From Ascaris suum (Eukaryota > Nematoda > Chromadorea > Rhabditida > Ascarididae), in assembly GCA_013433145.1 (NCBI GenBank), contig CM024182.1, positions 6,276,974 through 6,340,973 of the forward strand: 64,000 nucleotides of DNA, written 5' to 3'. The position numbers were made by a program, and so were the translations under genes. This document shows positions 47,101-58,965 of the stretch, in pieces. Each line of letters begins with the position of its first letter. The stretch's first letter is position 1. The notes under the pieces are model-generated. The model had not been told where the DNA came from. It searched no databases and worked only from the letters and a program-made list of their open reading frames with translations.

Positions 47101-50100
47101 AAAAGCAAAAACAGGTGTTAGACCCGACTAGTATGGTCTTTTGTTAATACAGTTGTAGTGAAAGCAAGAAGAACTATGGTGTGATGTAAGGAAAGGAAGA
47201 CAAAATTAAGCAAGGGAAAAACATGACATGGGTCATGAGGTACTAGCAAAAAAACCGATGAAAGACTATTAGAAGACCAAATAGATATTTGGAATGAAAG
47301 AGGTAAGGCACATATGGGGCTACCAACAGAAATAAAAGGTGGCTATGTTTCGGCCCCTATCTGTTGACGCAAATGAAATGTGCGCAGGCCATCGTCAAAG
47401 TGGAACGCATAACCCTGTTAGTATGAGAACTACAAGGATAGAGTAGCTATAAAGTTAAAATAAACAAACAATTAATACCAAATATACGTATTACAACAGT
47501 TATAAATTGCAATTCTTAATCTATATTAGACGAATATAAAATCAAATAGATGCAAACCCTATAATAGAGTAAGGGGAAGTGAATATAGCGAGATAAAATA
47601 AAAATCACAAATGCAAACAAAATAGAACTAAAAAGTATTGCGAATGGTGATAATTTACCCCATTGACGGATGATAATCAATGAAGTGATTGTGACGATGT
47701 CATTACAGTGATCCTACAATAAAGTAGTAATGAAAGTAGAGCGATGCATTTTTGATGTATGCTGATATGCTTACACTGTAAGGGAAACTCTTTAGTACAA
47801 ATTTAACACTTTATAAACCGAAAGGGCTTATTTAGTATCAATGAGAGTATGCAAGAATTCAAGAATTTTTAAAAGAATTTAAATTTTAAATTAAGTATGC
47901 AAGAATCTTGTTGGTTAACCTCAAACCTTAAAGGCTATGCAAGATTTTATTTCGAAGTTATAGATACATTGCATAGAGTAAACCACCTTACAGGTTAACT
48001 CTAATTTGTTGATTGAAAGTTTGTACGGCTGCGGAAATCAAATTCAGCGGTGTGGCGGTTGTGGTAGATCCGATTTTCGCCGTGTTCTCGGGTTCTACAA
48101 GAAAGCGTTTGAGGGGCTTTGCATCCAAGTGCTTGCACAACCGAATTGTGCGATGTCTTTAATCTTACCAAGTACATTACATCTCGAGGCGTGCATCCAT
48201 AAACCTATAGAGCCGTTATTGGCGCCATGAGAAAATCTGCGAACGTATGTCTGGCCAGCACCTCCCTAGGCTGTCAACGCGCTGTTCCTTTACATGCCAA
48301 TTTTCGTGCAAATATTTAGACAGGGCTTTATCGGGATAAGGATGCTGCATGTGGTGCGGCAACTTGGCTATAATTCGCGACAGAAACTACCAGAAGCTGA
48401 GCATCAAAGCTTCAATCCTGTCATCTCCCCTGACGTCCATGAAAGATGCGACACCTAGACCATTCATAGCCGGCAACCTAATTAATCTGAACCCTTGCCA
48501 TACTGTTTTATTTCAATTTTCTATTCCTAAGGCTCTTGCGGGTGGTCGAGAGAGGTCACATTGATCCCATGTTGCAGATCGTAATTTGCTGAAATTTGGT
48601 TTTAATAGGGGAAAAAAGACGAACTGATTTCGCATTGGCTTATCTACACGCCAAACCATCGAATCTTGTAAAGTCGTATTTTCCTTGTCTAAACTCACAG
48701 TGATATTAAATGCCTCAAGTGGCGACTTTTTGAGACGTAAATTATTCCTGTCCTCTTAATATTTTCATTGCATCTCTTCTCTCTATTCTTTTTAAATGAT
48801 ACCATCATATAAGACGAATTATCGCTCTAATAACTATGAGTTTTTTCTTTTTCCACAGACGATTTATGAAACAATATAAGAAAAACAAAGAGAGAGTGAA
48901 AGTTTTGCACTTCACGAATGCACACAATTAAACGATAACACATTAAACAACTTCTTTGAGAAAACTAAAATGCAATAGCACTTAGAAAATATGATCAATA
49001 ACAGTTAATTAAGAAAGTAGAAAATTTAGAAAATTAAATTAAATCTCATTTAATCATTGTCAATATGCAGAAAGAAATAGAAATGAAAATCGTAAAACCC
49101 TTTTTTATTTCGCCTGGACGAATGATAGCAATTATGAAGTAAAAAATTTGTGCTCGAGCAAGAAAGACTCATCGTTCGCTTGACTTTTGAACTAGGCGTT
49201 ATGTTAAGCGACTGAGATTTTCGAGTCCTTCAAATTTTGGCTTATTGGAATTAAAGCCCGCATTTGAAGATTACCGATTGGTGTGGAGATTCGCAAGATT
49301 TAGGCCAGCTGTCAAAGCTAGATCGCAGTGCAATATCAACTTCAGATTTGATGGCCAAATATGTTCCGCCGTCGGAGGATAAAGGGTTGCCCATATTTTC
49401 TAAACACCTTGAACGCAAATATCAACTAACGCACTAAACTATAACGAACAATTAGTTGAGTTACTTATACACATATATACAAACAATTGAGTTACTTAAT
49501 AACAATACTCTTAAGCAATCAGTTGTAATAGATTCGCTGACAGCGTACAATTGGAAACTAAACGACTTCTCATCACAGGCAAATTGCTGGCAGTAGATGA
49601 GCGATTGCAAAGGCATGAAACCTGAATGTAAAAACAATGATACATCCGATATTCGTTTACAGGCCAATGCATACTCAGACATTTGCGCCATGGTGCAAAT
49701 GTCCCTTGTGCCAATATCTTGCTGCGTAGTATTTCAACCTATCAATGCCATATCTATTATAACACATTATAGACATAATGCAAGCAATATTTGTTGCTCC
49801 AATTCAACATGGCAGTGCGAGTGTCCAATGAAACGAAAGAATTGGTAAAATCACAGCCGCATGTATAGAGAAAAACGATTACAGTTAGAATTCAATTCTA
49901 TGATATATTTCGAATAAATCTTTATCAGCCTGTTCAATTGAACGAGATCGCAGAACGACCAATACCTGCACAGGCCCGTAAAGAGGATTTCTCGATTAGG
50001 AAGGGAATAAAGAAGGTAGAAGGAGAATTGAGGGAGCAAGGAAAGGCGAGAAGAGAGGAGGAATGAACAACGTGAAAGAGCAATGTGCAAAGTGGAAGAG

Positions 50101-52374
50101 GAGAATCAACGATACCTCAATGTCGCGGAAAAAATGACTAAAATTTGCGTTATTTCAGATGTGCTCAATGGAATAATTCTAATAATATTTCAAAAATTTT
50201 AACGAAAGATTCGCTTTATGCATTTATGGTAGAAAACGTAGAAAACATATGCGTTCTGACACATTGTTTTCTTAAATTATATGACAAAAAAGTTTCTACC
50301 TTCATTTAAATTTTTTACGCGGATGAAAACATCCTCCTGACTTCCTCTCTTCTCTGCATCAAACACTGAATTGATCCCCTCTCCTTCCTGGACTCGACCC
50401 TTACTTGACTTTCTCCCCTCCCTGCCGTACATTTCATTTTTTGCTTACACAAAACTGAGCATTTCAACCAATGACTGGCGCTCTTTGGCTGTAAACAAAC
50501 ATAACTTTTAATTAAGTTGCTAGAGTGAAGAGGTGAACGCATCATTCGCCAGAAGAAAATTGGAATTGATTCACTCGGAGGTATATACAGCCTACAAACC
50601 AGAAGCAACCTTCCACTCCCCCCCCCCTCTTCAGTCCTTCTTCTTCAATTCCAACCGTTCGGAGTGCAATGAGTAAGGGAATTCGTTCACTTAAAATATT
50701 TTTAACCCTCTAAAAAATTTTCAACTCAAATTTGAAGCTTTCATCAAATCGCCTAATCGAAAGAAATCCACGGACTCTTTACAAAAAATTAGAAAGCGTA
50801 AACGAAAAAAAAAAAATGAAAAACAATAAAACAATGAAAAAATTTGGCACATTTCAAAAAAAAAAAAAGACGAACGATACGAAAGCGTCGCATAATCAGC
50901 ACACAAATGAACTTGAAAACAGCACACTCAGATTTTCTATTCAACTGTGATGCATCGTTAAACAACGACATTGTTTTCGAACCGAAAATAGGAAATAAAT
51001 CACATCAAATGACTTGGAATAAAGCCCGATGGAATAAACTTCCCCTGAGAGTATTTAAGTAGAAGGGTCCGAATCCATTGACTATATAATTTTTTCTTCA
51101 ACTATGAAAAGATTTAAGAATAATATGTAAAATTTTAAAAATATGAGAACAAAACCTCTTTTAGTTCGGATTTTTCGATGGTTTAATGAGCGAGGGACGG
51201 TTGTTTGTTCGGCATAATATGGTATATCCGCAAATTCGCACTATTCTATCAATGTTTTCAAGAAAATCAGAGTGAATCAACATCAAACAAAACGTTTGTA
51301 CGCAAAATTGAAAGCGATTAGTGATGCAAGTGGCTAGACTGTGGCATCAAAAACTCTGTGTGCCTCTGATATCACAGAAGATAAAATGAGTTCCTTTGCT
51401 GAAAATTGGATTTTTTTTTTTTGAATGGGAAACCGTTGAGAAAAATCATTAAAAAATCCCCAGATTTTCTATGCAAAAACATTAAGAAAAACCACTATAA
51501 ATTTCAATCCAAGACAAACATTATATTCACGTCGATATTTTAAATTCCTAAATTTGCACCTTTGAAATTCATCCATATCTCTTTATGCAGAAAAATTCCA
51601 CCGAATCTCTAATTTCATCTAATCGAAGTTATTCTAATAAATTTTTCCACACATAAAGAAGAAGCAAAAGCCGAAAATTGCAGTAAAGATGGGAATCAAA
51701 CATGAAATATTTGTTGCTTTAACGGAATCATCCCTTTTAAGTAAGCGGCTATCTTTATATACATGACATGTGTCCTTGATTAGTATAAGCATGCCCATAC
51801 AAGCATATTAATATGAGTAGTGATAGAAATGTCATCATCCCTAAGCATAGGTGTCCATCGATGAGATGCTTGCATTACCATTCCAGAAAGGAGAGGGGGG
51901 ATATTGCAAATATTCCCATGTCTCGTAACTGAATTTCTGGCCGGACTTGACAGCAATGTTTGTATACATATATGTGCTAAGCGTATGGGGAAAACATGGG
52001 TACGTACATAGATGATCCTGTTGAAATCAAAGAACGATCCCTGTAGCGAGAATCGAATCATCACCTCGAATAATTCTTACAATTTAATGATCATGAAAAA
52101 TGGTTGATATCTCTACTATAGGCATCACTATAAACATAAAATAATAAATACATTTACAACTGTCGTCTTCGATAATTGTCAATTAGACCTCAACATTCAA
52201 CATATGTTCAAATCAGATACTTGGCTTGGATTGTATCCTGAAGCTAGCACCAGAAGCCTTCAAAAATAAATCTGATCAAAACTTTTTTTTCCCTAAACAT
52301 CTTTGCGGTCAACAATCTGCCGCTCACTTAACAGATATGAAAGACCCCTCGCTCTAACTCCCATTTCCCTACTT
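47101..52374. other. Intergenic DNA with repeat-like blocks
   Basis: About 47.2-47.5 kb and 48.0-48.7 kb are less AT-rich, with many short open stretches on both strands broken by stops. This suggests decayed mobile elements I cannot name. A poly-C run (G on the - strand) lies at about 50,618-50,628. A Cys-rich 83-codon frame with ATG at 49,597 (to 49,848, +) is the only neat single ORF, and it is unrecognised. Confidence 0.4.
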
Positions 52375-52380
52375 TTTATT
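52375..52380 (-). terminator. cdc25: Poly(A) signal AATAAA for CDC25
   Basis: AATAAA on the - strand, 62 bases downstream of the CDC25 stop codon. Confidence 0.55.
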
Positions 52381-52441
52381 CATGAATCTCTTACAAATAA
52401 TCACAAAATCAACTAGAACTCGCATTATTCCTTCCGAAGCG

Positions 52442-52753
52442 CTAAGAAAACGACGCCATACGAATGGGATTTGCTGTTGGACTGCATGATGGTGTGATAG
52501 CGGTTTCATCTTTCTCATTAGGAGGTGAAAACGGCGATCCAAATAGATCGCGTCTTCGGGGATTTCTCGGCGATCCACCACTACCATCGACCGATACACT
52601 AAAATTGAGTCGACCACGTCGTTGCATATCGGCCATACGGACACTTGTGCCAAAACCACTAAAAGATCTCGCTCGATGCATCTGATACCGTTTCAAGTCC
52701 TCCTTATATGGTGAGGATAACATCGGAACATAAGCAGGCGGTTCACATAGTTG
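52442..52753 (-). CDS. cdc25: CDC25 exon 8: C terminus
   Basis: Codes residues 369-471. It starts after TTTTTCAG with [11 protein letters not shown], the conserved end of the phosphatase fold, then [20 protein letters not shown] and a Ser/Pro/Arg-rich tail. The stop TAG is at 52,442-52,444. Confidence 0.92.
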   Translation of the reverse strand, partial: QLCEPPAYVPMLSSPYKEDLKRYQMHRARSFSGFGTSVRMADMQRRGRLNFSVSVDGSGGSPRNPRRRDLFGSPFSPPNEKDETAITPSCSPTANPIRMASFS

Positions 52754-55700
52754 CTGAAAAATCTAAATTATTTTCATCACTTCATAGATTTCTTCGATAA
52801 ACGATCATTCGCGTCATTAATCACAACGAAGCTAGGCTGCTTTCTGATAACTAATGAAATAGTCATCAAATAATAACAGTAATATTACGCCGGACATAAC
52901 TGGTCAAAAACAGTAAACAGTTAAGCTTAACGATTGTCAATTTCCAAAACTTATAGCCGCGATCGGTCAGCGAATTGCTTTCCTTCACACATTTCTTTGT
53001 GAATTTCTTATTAAGTAAGAGTTGTTACGACGAGCAATAATAAGGCATAGACGTTGCAACGAAGAAAATTCTCTCACGAAAAATTGATATTTAATTACTA
53101 CCACTAACTAGAACATTACTACTTTTATTAGTTAATAGTAACTAGCCTTCTTAATTGAGTTTTTGCTGGCCAACATATAGTGTTTACGTGGGGAAGGAAA
53201 GCATAAACAGGTCAAAACTTTCCCCAAATCTTCCCTAATTTTTGAGTAATGCAAGTCGAAAAAATTTTCTTGAATAAATGCAAACAATTCTTATTTAGAA
53301 GAGTGATTTGCAATGAGACTAATATGACTTGAGAAAATAATTAAAATATTCGCTGCTTATCGAAATGATCGATTCCATTCCACGATCGATTAAGTACAAT
53401 TTATTAATATGGGTCAAAGCGAAACTTAACCGCTATACAACAGCTGAAATATTAATAAGTGATGAAACCTATAAACAAACCATATATATGCCATCCTCGA
53501 AGAATTTTTTATATCCTCTGTCTAGCAGGTAAATCTCTTTATAATCGACATCCGGATAGCGAGCTTCATTACGTTTTCTATCAAATTGTCGTAATGCAGC
53601 CGCCCTAAAAATAATAAAATTCTATACGAATGAAAAAAATTTTTTTTCGCAGTTTAACGCTTCTTATAAAAACAAATAGGAATGAAGAAACGCATCAAGG
53701 GGGAACGGAATGTCGTTAGACCAGTCTACATTACAAATCTTCCTCGAAACATCCTTTAATGATTGCAAAGCAAACATAATTTGCAAATTCTATGGCATTA
53801 TTCGAGCAAAATCACCTCGTGGCATAGTACACATCAAATTTCACCACAACAACTTTATGATCCGCAAGTTGAAACTATCTTACAGATAAACAGACAGAGA
53901 CATGCAGGCATGTGTGCGCATGTTATTGTCACTGTATGCTTTGCAAAAAGGTGATGAAAATTCTCCGAGTGTAAAAAGCCCGAAATTAGCGACCAACGAA
54001 AATGGAACGCAGTGATGACTTTTGAAGGGCGACTCAATGCAGACTGATTCCTTGTTCGACCATCCTTATCTTTCTCCGTTCTCCTTTTCCGTCATTATCA
54101 CCTTCGAGTGCTTACCCTCTTATCCTTATCTCTCTCCTTCCTTTATCACGTTTGAGCTCCATCTCAACAACTGCTACCTCTGTTTACCTCTCTCCTCATT
54201 GCTACCTATGAGTTCTTGCACGACGACCTTTTCCTCTCTCTTCCTTGTGCTCTGTTCATTGTCGCCTTCTAGCGAATTGTACCTAAAGACGAAAGCGCTC
54301 ACATTGTTGGTCCACGTTTCTGCGAAAATTCGCAGTAGAAAATCGGAATACGTGAACGCATCTCATTGAATTTTTCAAACGATGTCGGATAGAAAATCTC
54401 CTCCACCAAAGATGGATCGAATAAATTGATTGCACCCTATAAACAAATCACACTTAATTACCTGAACTGGATGACTTTTAATAACAGCAATTTGGTAAAT
54501 TAAATTCATTTGTATATATCTTTCTCACATGTAATATAATTTGAGCATATGAACACTTCACCATAAAGAAGAAATAATCGTAGCCGCCAATATAGACCAA
54601 TTTTCGTAACGGATAAGACTGTGAGTTTCCGGTTCGAAATGTTCCGGCGATGAGATTTTGGAAGCTTGAGAAAAACATCAAAAGATGAGTAAAACTGCTA
54701 AATATTGGAAAATTTCGCTAATTAGGCAAATCCCTTGGATTTTTTTAGCACAATTGAAACCTCAAGAAAAAAATTACTAGGGCTTGAAATGGACTGCTGT
54801 TATATTCCGGACATTCATCCCTTGAAGCAACAAATGTTGTACTTATTGCATTTCACAGTTACATGGAATGTTCTTCTATGCGTGACACTAAAATCATTCG
54901 GTATTTCGATAAAGAAAATCGCCCGCTTACCTTCACATGTCCACCATTATACTCATAGGGATATCTGCAATCAATTAGCACATATTTCCTGGAGAACTCC
55001 TCAACACTCATCGACCACATTAATTTTGCCAATACGTAACCATCGATACTTTTGAAGGCGACTGAGTCGACCTGTGGCCGTGAAACTGTCTCGAGTGAAT
55101 ATTCCTCGAAAAGTGAAAATTATTTCAAATAAACAAATATTTTAATGCATTTAAAATCAATTAACAAATAGAATGATGAACTGTACCTCCAACGGTAAAC
55201 TAATAGTAAAGTGCAGCAACAAGAGTGCACTCATATAAAGCATACTGTAAGTGCTGAATGAGTAATACGTTTTTGGCCGGCCGAAAATGAGCGATGGGCA
55301 GTGATGCGTTTTTCAAAATTGCAGAATTGCGATAATATAGAATTTAGTTTTTGATTAATGTCGCCACCAAGCAGAACCAAATAGTCAAACAATAAAGGTA
55401 GCCATAATATTTCGCGTTAATGAACTCATTCGACATTACATTCGCTGCATATTCAACTAAAAACACGATCAAACGCTTTCAAAAGAACCTGAAGAGTGCA
55501 CCATATTGAAAAGAAAACTGTATTCACCTTTGCAAAGATGCACCATACTAGCCAATATTGTGACAGATGGCTGCTAGACGTAAGCTCCTTACTTAGTGAC
55601 AGCTGATTTCATTGACAGCCTTGTGCTATATCTTACTCTATCCTAATAAGATAGCTCCGTAAGTGGCAACTGCAAAGGTGAAAGCAGTGTTTTTCAAAAG

Positions 55701-58660
55701 CAAATCGTAAAACTTACAACGTGAAGCATTTTCGGTAGCTGTCCAATAGCTATATGCGCATATTCACCTCGTTCAAGAACACCCGATGACATTGTTCTTG
55801 AGAAACTTATAAACTTGCGAGGATGCGAGCATTCCCCTTCATTGCCCATCTGAAATTCAACTAATTCAGAAGTTTAGTTAATTCCAGCATGATTGCTGCT
55901 TGCTTAGGCATGTCACAGTAACGACAAAAATGATATGAAGGGAACCCTCTTCAAATTGAGATAATCAGCTATTTTTTTATGTCGGGTACTGAATATTTAA
56001 AGGAAGTCTCCGATCAGAAATATGAATAGTGGTTGTCGGGTGTGGCATCGAAGAGCCAATCCAAGATATCTAATTGTGTCTAACACTGCAATGATCACTT
56101 TTACTCGCAAAGTCAATTCTCCTTTCGTGTTCCTAACAAATGTTCTCTCGTATCGCCTCGGCGATATTGGTGCCTATATAAATCGGGCTTCGGTCCGTTT
56201 GGATGCCTTTAGTTCCGCTCATTTTTGGAGGCCGTGGTGCTCCCGCACAAACTACTTCTTCTATATCGCATATATCGGCATCGATGAGCGGTTGTCGAAT
56301 CCTGCCCTCTGCCTACAATCGATCGTCCCAACCGCCGCTGTCAGTCATAACAGTGGGAAACCTCATTTAATTATACAATGAAAAGGAAGTTATTCGACAT
56401 ACTTCTCTAGGACCATAAGATAGCCACCTTGTACGGTTTCACTCAACGAAAACCGAAAACCGCTTAGGTGAACTCTTTGCGAAAGCGACACAAAATTTAT
56501 TTTCAACCTTCTCAACCTTCCTTGATGAAACCCAGTGTGCGATCGGATCCTTAATCAGGGATGAAAGACCTATATGGGGCATATTTCCACACTGTTTAAG
56601 CATCTATTACATTAACGAAAAAATCATTAGGTGAGATAATTCTCGATTATTATATGTTAGAAGATAAATGTAAGGCTTATTGTTTTATGGAGGTCGACCT
56701 GATTTAGTCAATCTATCTAATGCTCTCTTCTCTTCGTTCCTTCCATCTTCTTGCTATCGAATACGCAAAAAAAAAGGTTTTACCTGCTGATCGACATTGA
56801 TTTTTTTTGTGGCGATAGTCGTCTCTTCACATAACGTACGTTTACGCACAATTGTGCTTCTGTTCTCAAAACAGGAGAGATGTCTGCTAAATCGTCGTGT
56901 GATATCTTTCGACTGTGTTAAACGTTTTGCACGATTCAAATCGTTTTGAAAATGCGATTTCGGTGATTCGGGTATCGAAAGACTGAAATACTCTAGGCAG
57001 TTTAGAAAAAAGCCTAATTGATTGACCTGAAATGACTAAAAAAAAGGAACAACAGCAAAACTGAGTTAGTGGAAAAAAATAGATAGTGGTCAAACCTATA
57101 ATATTTAAGCCGATACTCGAATTAAAGAATTTAATATGACCAGTTTAATTAGTTTTTTTAGCTCAAAAAAAAATAACACAATTCTAGCGGATATGACTAG
57201 CACCTAAAAAAACAATAACCGACGAATAACTCAAAGGATAAAAAATATTTCAAAAGTATAAAGAAATAAAAATTTCTCAAAAAAAGTTTTGTTATTTTCA
57301 AGAAAACTTCTAGCGAAAATTTTCAACTGTTTTACCAGCTGATAAAGAGGATATTAAATGATCATTAATTTCATTTGTGTGGTCATTTCCTGTTTTTCTC
57401 TTATCCACCCCTCCCTTGCCTCTCCTTTCTCGATGAGAGACGAATTGGAAGGCAAACTCCTCGAGTTATATTAAATTCCAGGTTTTCTTCTAAAGATAAT
57501 GGAAATTTCCTTTCTTCGTCTCTATTCACATCAACAAAGGATCTTTTACTTTACCTCTTCTTCAATGTTCCTCAAAAGTTCCCGTTCCACTCCAAACAAA
57601 AAAAAAAAACACCACCCATTAGAATTTGTTCGCGTTATCGGGCTAATTTCGCAAACAACAACAAATCAGCTATGCCAACTTCTATCTATACCTGCACCCA
57701 ATATGGTAGTGACTATGCTGGGTATACCTGTTGGTAATTTCGCCAAACGTTCGCCTAGATGATGATGATGACGATTGATCTGCGCAACGATACGATATAC
57801 GTTTTAACTTCTCATCGGTTATACTTTCATGTTCGTTGAATTCGGCGACAAGTTCATTCAATACTAAATCTTCCATTTCTTCATCGAGCTCCAATAAATT
57901 CTGAAAAGTATTCCCCCTCTAATATAATAATTATACCATATATATTCTCATAAACAATAAATATAATAGACTTAGGCAATTTTAATAAGAGAAGTATGAA
58001 TTATCGAGAACGAGAATTTTGCTATTCCATAGTTATAAGATTATGACTGATCGGGAGAAAATATTTATAAGGCTGAATTTGTTTAATTCTCATTCACGAA
58101 ATCTCTTTGCCACTTTTTAAAGACGTATTTAAAGATCACTGAGCGGGTTATGACATCTCAAAATCATGACATCGTGAGGGGACGATTTACACGAGAACGA
58201 TCGGGAGTAGAATTTTGAGAAATGAGAGATGGAAAGATCTGAACTGATATGAATAGTAAAATGAAGATATTGAGGATTCCAAATTGCTCATCCTATATTG
58301 CTAGTATAATATGGGGGAATTAGTACAATGGTAACGCTACTCAAAATAAAATATTCCAAAAAGACCCATGAAGGTTTATACTGACTAGAAGGCACCAATA
58401 TGATACTACAGAGAATTTGTTTTAATAAGGATAAAATAAATCGATCGACATGACTTGGTTTTTTAGTATACATCATGTTTATATAGGATTACCTTCTGAA
58501 TGCTCGTCTTCCTCAGTGGACCGCTATATGGATGCGCGAAAACGAAATCGGTTGTGGATGCGGCATCAGCACCCATCGAAACGCCAGAATCCCTCGAATC
58601 AGGATCTTCATAAGCCGAAGAGTGCGAACACTCCGAATCCGTATAAACATCAAATGACAT
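52442..58660 (-). CDS. cdc25: CDC25-family dual-specificity phosphatase, 8 exons
   Basis: It removes inhibitory phosphates from the Thr14/Tyr15 pair of cyclin-dependent kinases and so drives cell-cycle entry. The deduced protein is 471 aa, close to vertebrate CDC25C. It has a serine-rich regulatory N terminus (about 1-220) and a rhodanese-like catalytic domain (about 225-385). The domain contains [15 protein letters not shown] (266-280), the active-site loop [10 protein letters not shown] with nucleophile Cys317 and Arg323 (CX5R), LDRGYKKFF (354-362) and [11 protein letters not shown] (369-379). An Arg/Ser/Pro-rich tail of about 90 residues follows. Cys270 and Cys317 match the redox backdoor pair of CDC25. 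A DSG motif lies at 24-26. Exons (- strand) are 58660-58493, 57900-57728, 56982-56784, 55849-55718, 55104-54931, 54436-54303, 53604-53481 and 52753-52442. All phases agree, and 1,416 nt give 471 codons plus TAG. The family is certain; exon 1, and the exon 3 acceptor chosen to keep the frame, are less so. Confidence 0.92.
53481..53604 (-). CDS. cdc25: CDC25 exon 7
   Basis: Codes residues 327-368, entering in phase 2 after [27 protein letters not shown] corresponds to the family NxYPxLHYPELYxLKGGY segment. The donor ATG/GTTTGT is phase 0. Confidence 0.92.
54303..54436 (-). CDS. cdc25: CDC25 exon 6: catalytic CX5R loop
   Basis: Codes residues 283-326. It starts [11 protein letters not shown] after TTTATAG and carries the active site [14 protein letters not shown] with Cys317 and Arg323. 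The residue before the cysteine is Tyr, where vertebrate CDC25 has His. The donor AAT/GTGAGC is phase 2. Confidence 0.94.
54931..55104 (-). CDS. cdc25: CDC25 exon 5: start of the catalytic domain
   Basis: Codes residues 225-282. [20 protein letters not shown] leads into [17 protein letters not shown]. The acceptor TTTTCGAG is unusual, but the frame joins in phase 0. The donor AAG/GTAAGC is strong. Confidence 0.93.
55718..55849 (-). CDS. cdc25: CDC25 exon 4
   Basis: Codes residues 181-224, from [12 protein letters not shown] to GQLPKMLHV. The acceptor GAATTTCAG and the donor GTT/GTAAGT are both strong and phase 0. It is low in conservation, part of the regulatory region. Confidence 0.85.
56784..56982 (-). 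CDS. cdc25: CDC25 exon 3
   Basis: Codes residues 114-180: [20 protein letters not shown], then [20 protein letters not shown], rich in basic and Ser residues. The acceptor TATTTCAG at 56,984/56,983 was chosen because it restores the frame. Another TTTCAG about 45 bases upstream would also leave an open frame, but in the wrong phase for exon 2. The donor is CAG/GTAAAA. Confidence 0.8.
57728..57900 (-). CDS. cdc25: CDC25 exon 2: acidic and serine-rich regulatory segment
   Basis: Codes residues 57-113, starting [20 protein letters not shown] and ending in a run of six serines before RRTFGEITN. The acceptor TTTTCAG is phase 0 and the donor ACAG/GTATAC phase 2. Confidence 0.85.
58493..58660 (-). 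CDS. cdc25: CDC25 exon 1: N terminus with DSG motif
   Basis: Codes residues 1-56, starting [29 protein letters not shown] (21-30) resembles the DSG phosphodegron read by beta-TrCP-type ubiquitin ligases, though the second serine is one residue closer than in DSGxxS. The ATG lies five bases after a strong acceptor, so a spliced leader at this point is likely. The donor AAG/GTAATC is phase 0. Confidence 0.8.
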
Positions 58661-58664
58661 CCTA

Positions 58665-58676
58665 TCTGAAAGTTCT
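58665..58676 (-). promoter_or_regulatory. cdc25: Probable trans-splice acceptor of CDC25
   Basis: AACTTTCAG ends five bases (ATAGG) before the ATG at 58,660. Such a short leader is typical of spliced-leader addition in nematodes. An ordinary intron from an upstream coding exon is not excluded. Confidence 0.5.
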
Positions 58677-58848
58677 TCATAAAGGTAACAGTAATTCTGA
58701 GAGATCTGAAATTAGGGACTCTCTTAGACCAAGCACATATGAGAAGTCGTCAGGTGGGGAAAGATGGAGGAACCCATGACTTTAAAAAGACTGAAGAAGT
58801 GGTACTACAGCAGTACCGACTCCAAATAAATTATATGGAATGCGAATA

Positions 58849-58965
58849 TCATTCAAAGACCTCTCCATCAGTCCTCTCTTCTGAACCATGGCTGCTTGAG
58901 ACCTCCGTTTCTCCGACCTTCCTGCAAACAGGCGCAGAAGCACGCCTGCGAGACTTGCGCGACAT
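58849..58965 (-). other. Small ORF upstream of CDC25, possible alternative first exon
   Basis: An ATG at 58,965 opens 38 codons with coding-like composition: a very basic start, MSRKSRRRASAP, then a Ser/Glu-rich part, ending in TGA. It lies about 180 bases upstream of CDC25 exon 1 on the same strand. The only obvious donor, GAGAG/GTCTTT, is phase 0 and does not join exon 1 in frame, so a link to CDC25 is unproven. It may be an upstream ORF. Confidence 0.25.

Larger units (their letters stand above)
52754..58492 (-). other. CDC25 introns
   Basis: There are seven introns, six between about 590 and 930 bases; that between exons 6 and 5 is 494. They are A-rich on the + strand, that is T-rich on the sense strand. 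The intron between exons 4 and 3 contains a less AT-rich block at about 56.02-56.38 kb with a 119-codon ATG-started frame on the opposite strand, unidentified. Confidence 0.55.

Noticed and set aside
57375..57762. Plus-strand frames of 87 and 120 codons opposite CDC25
   Set aside because: They partly overlap CDC25 exon 2 on the other strand and the adjoining T-rich intron; shadow frames.
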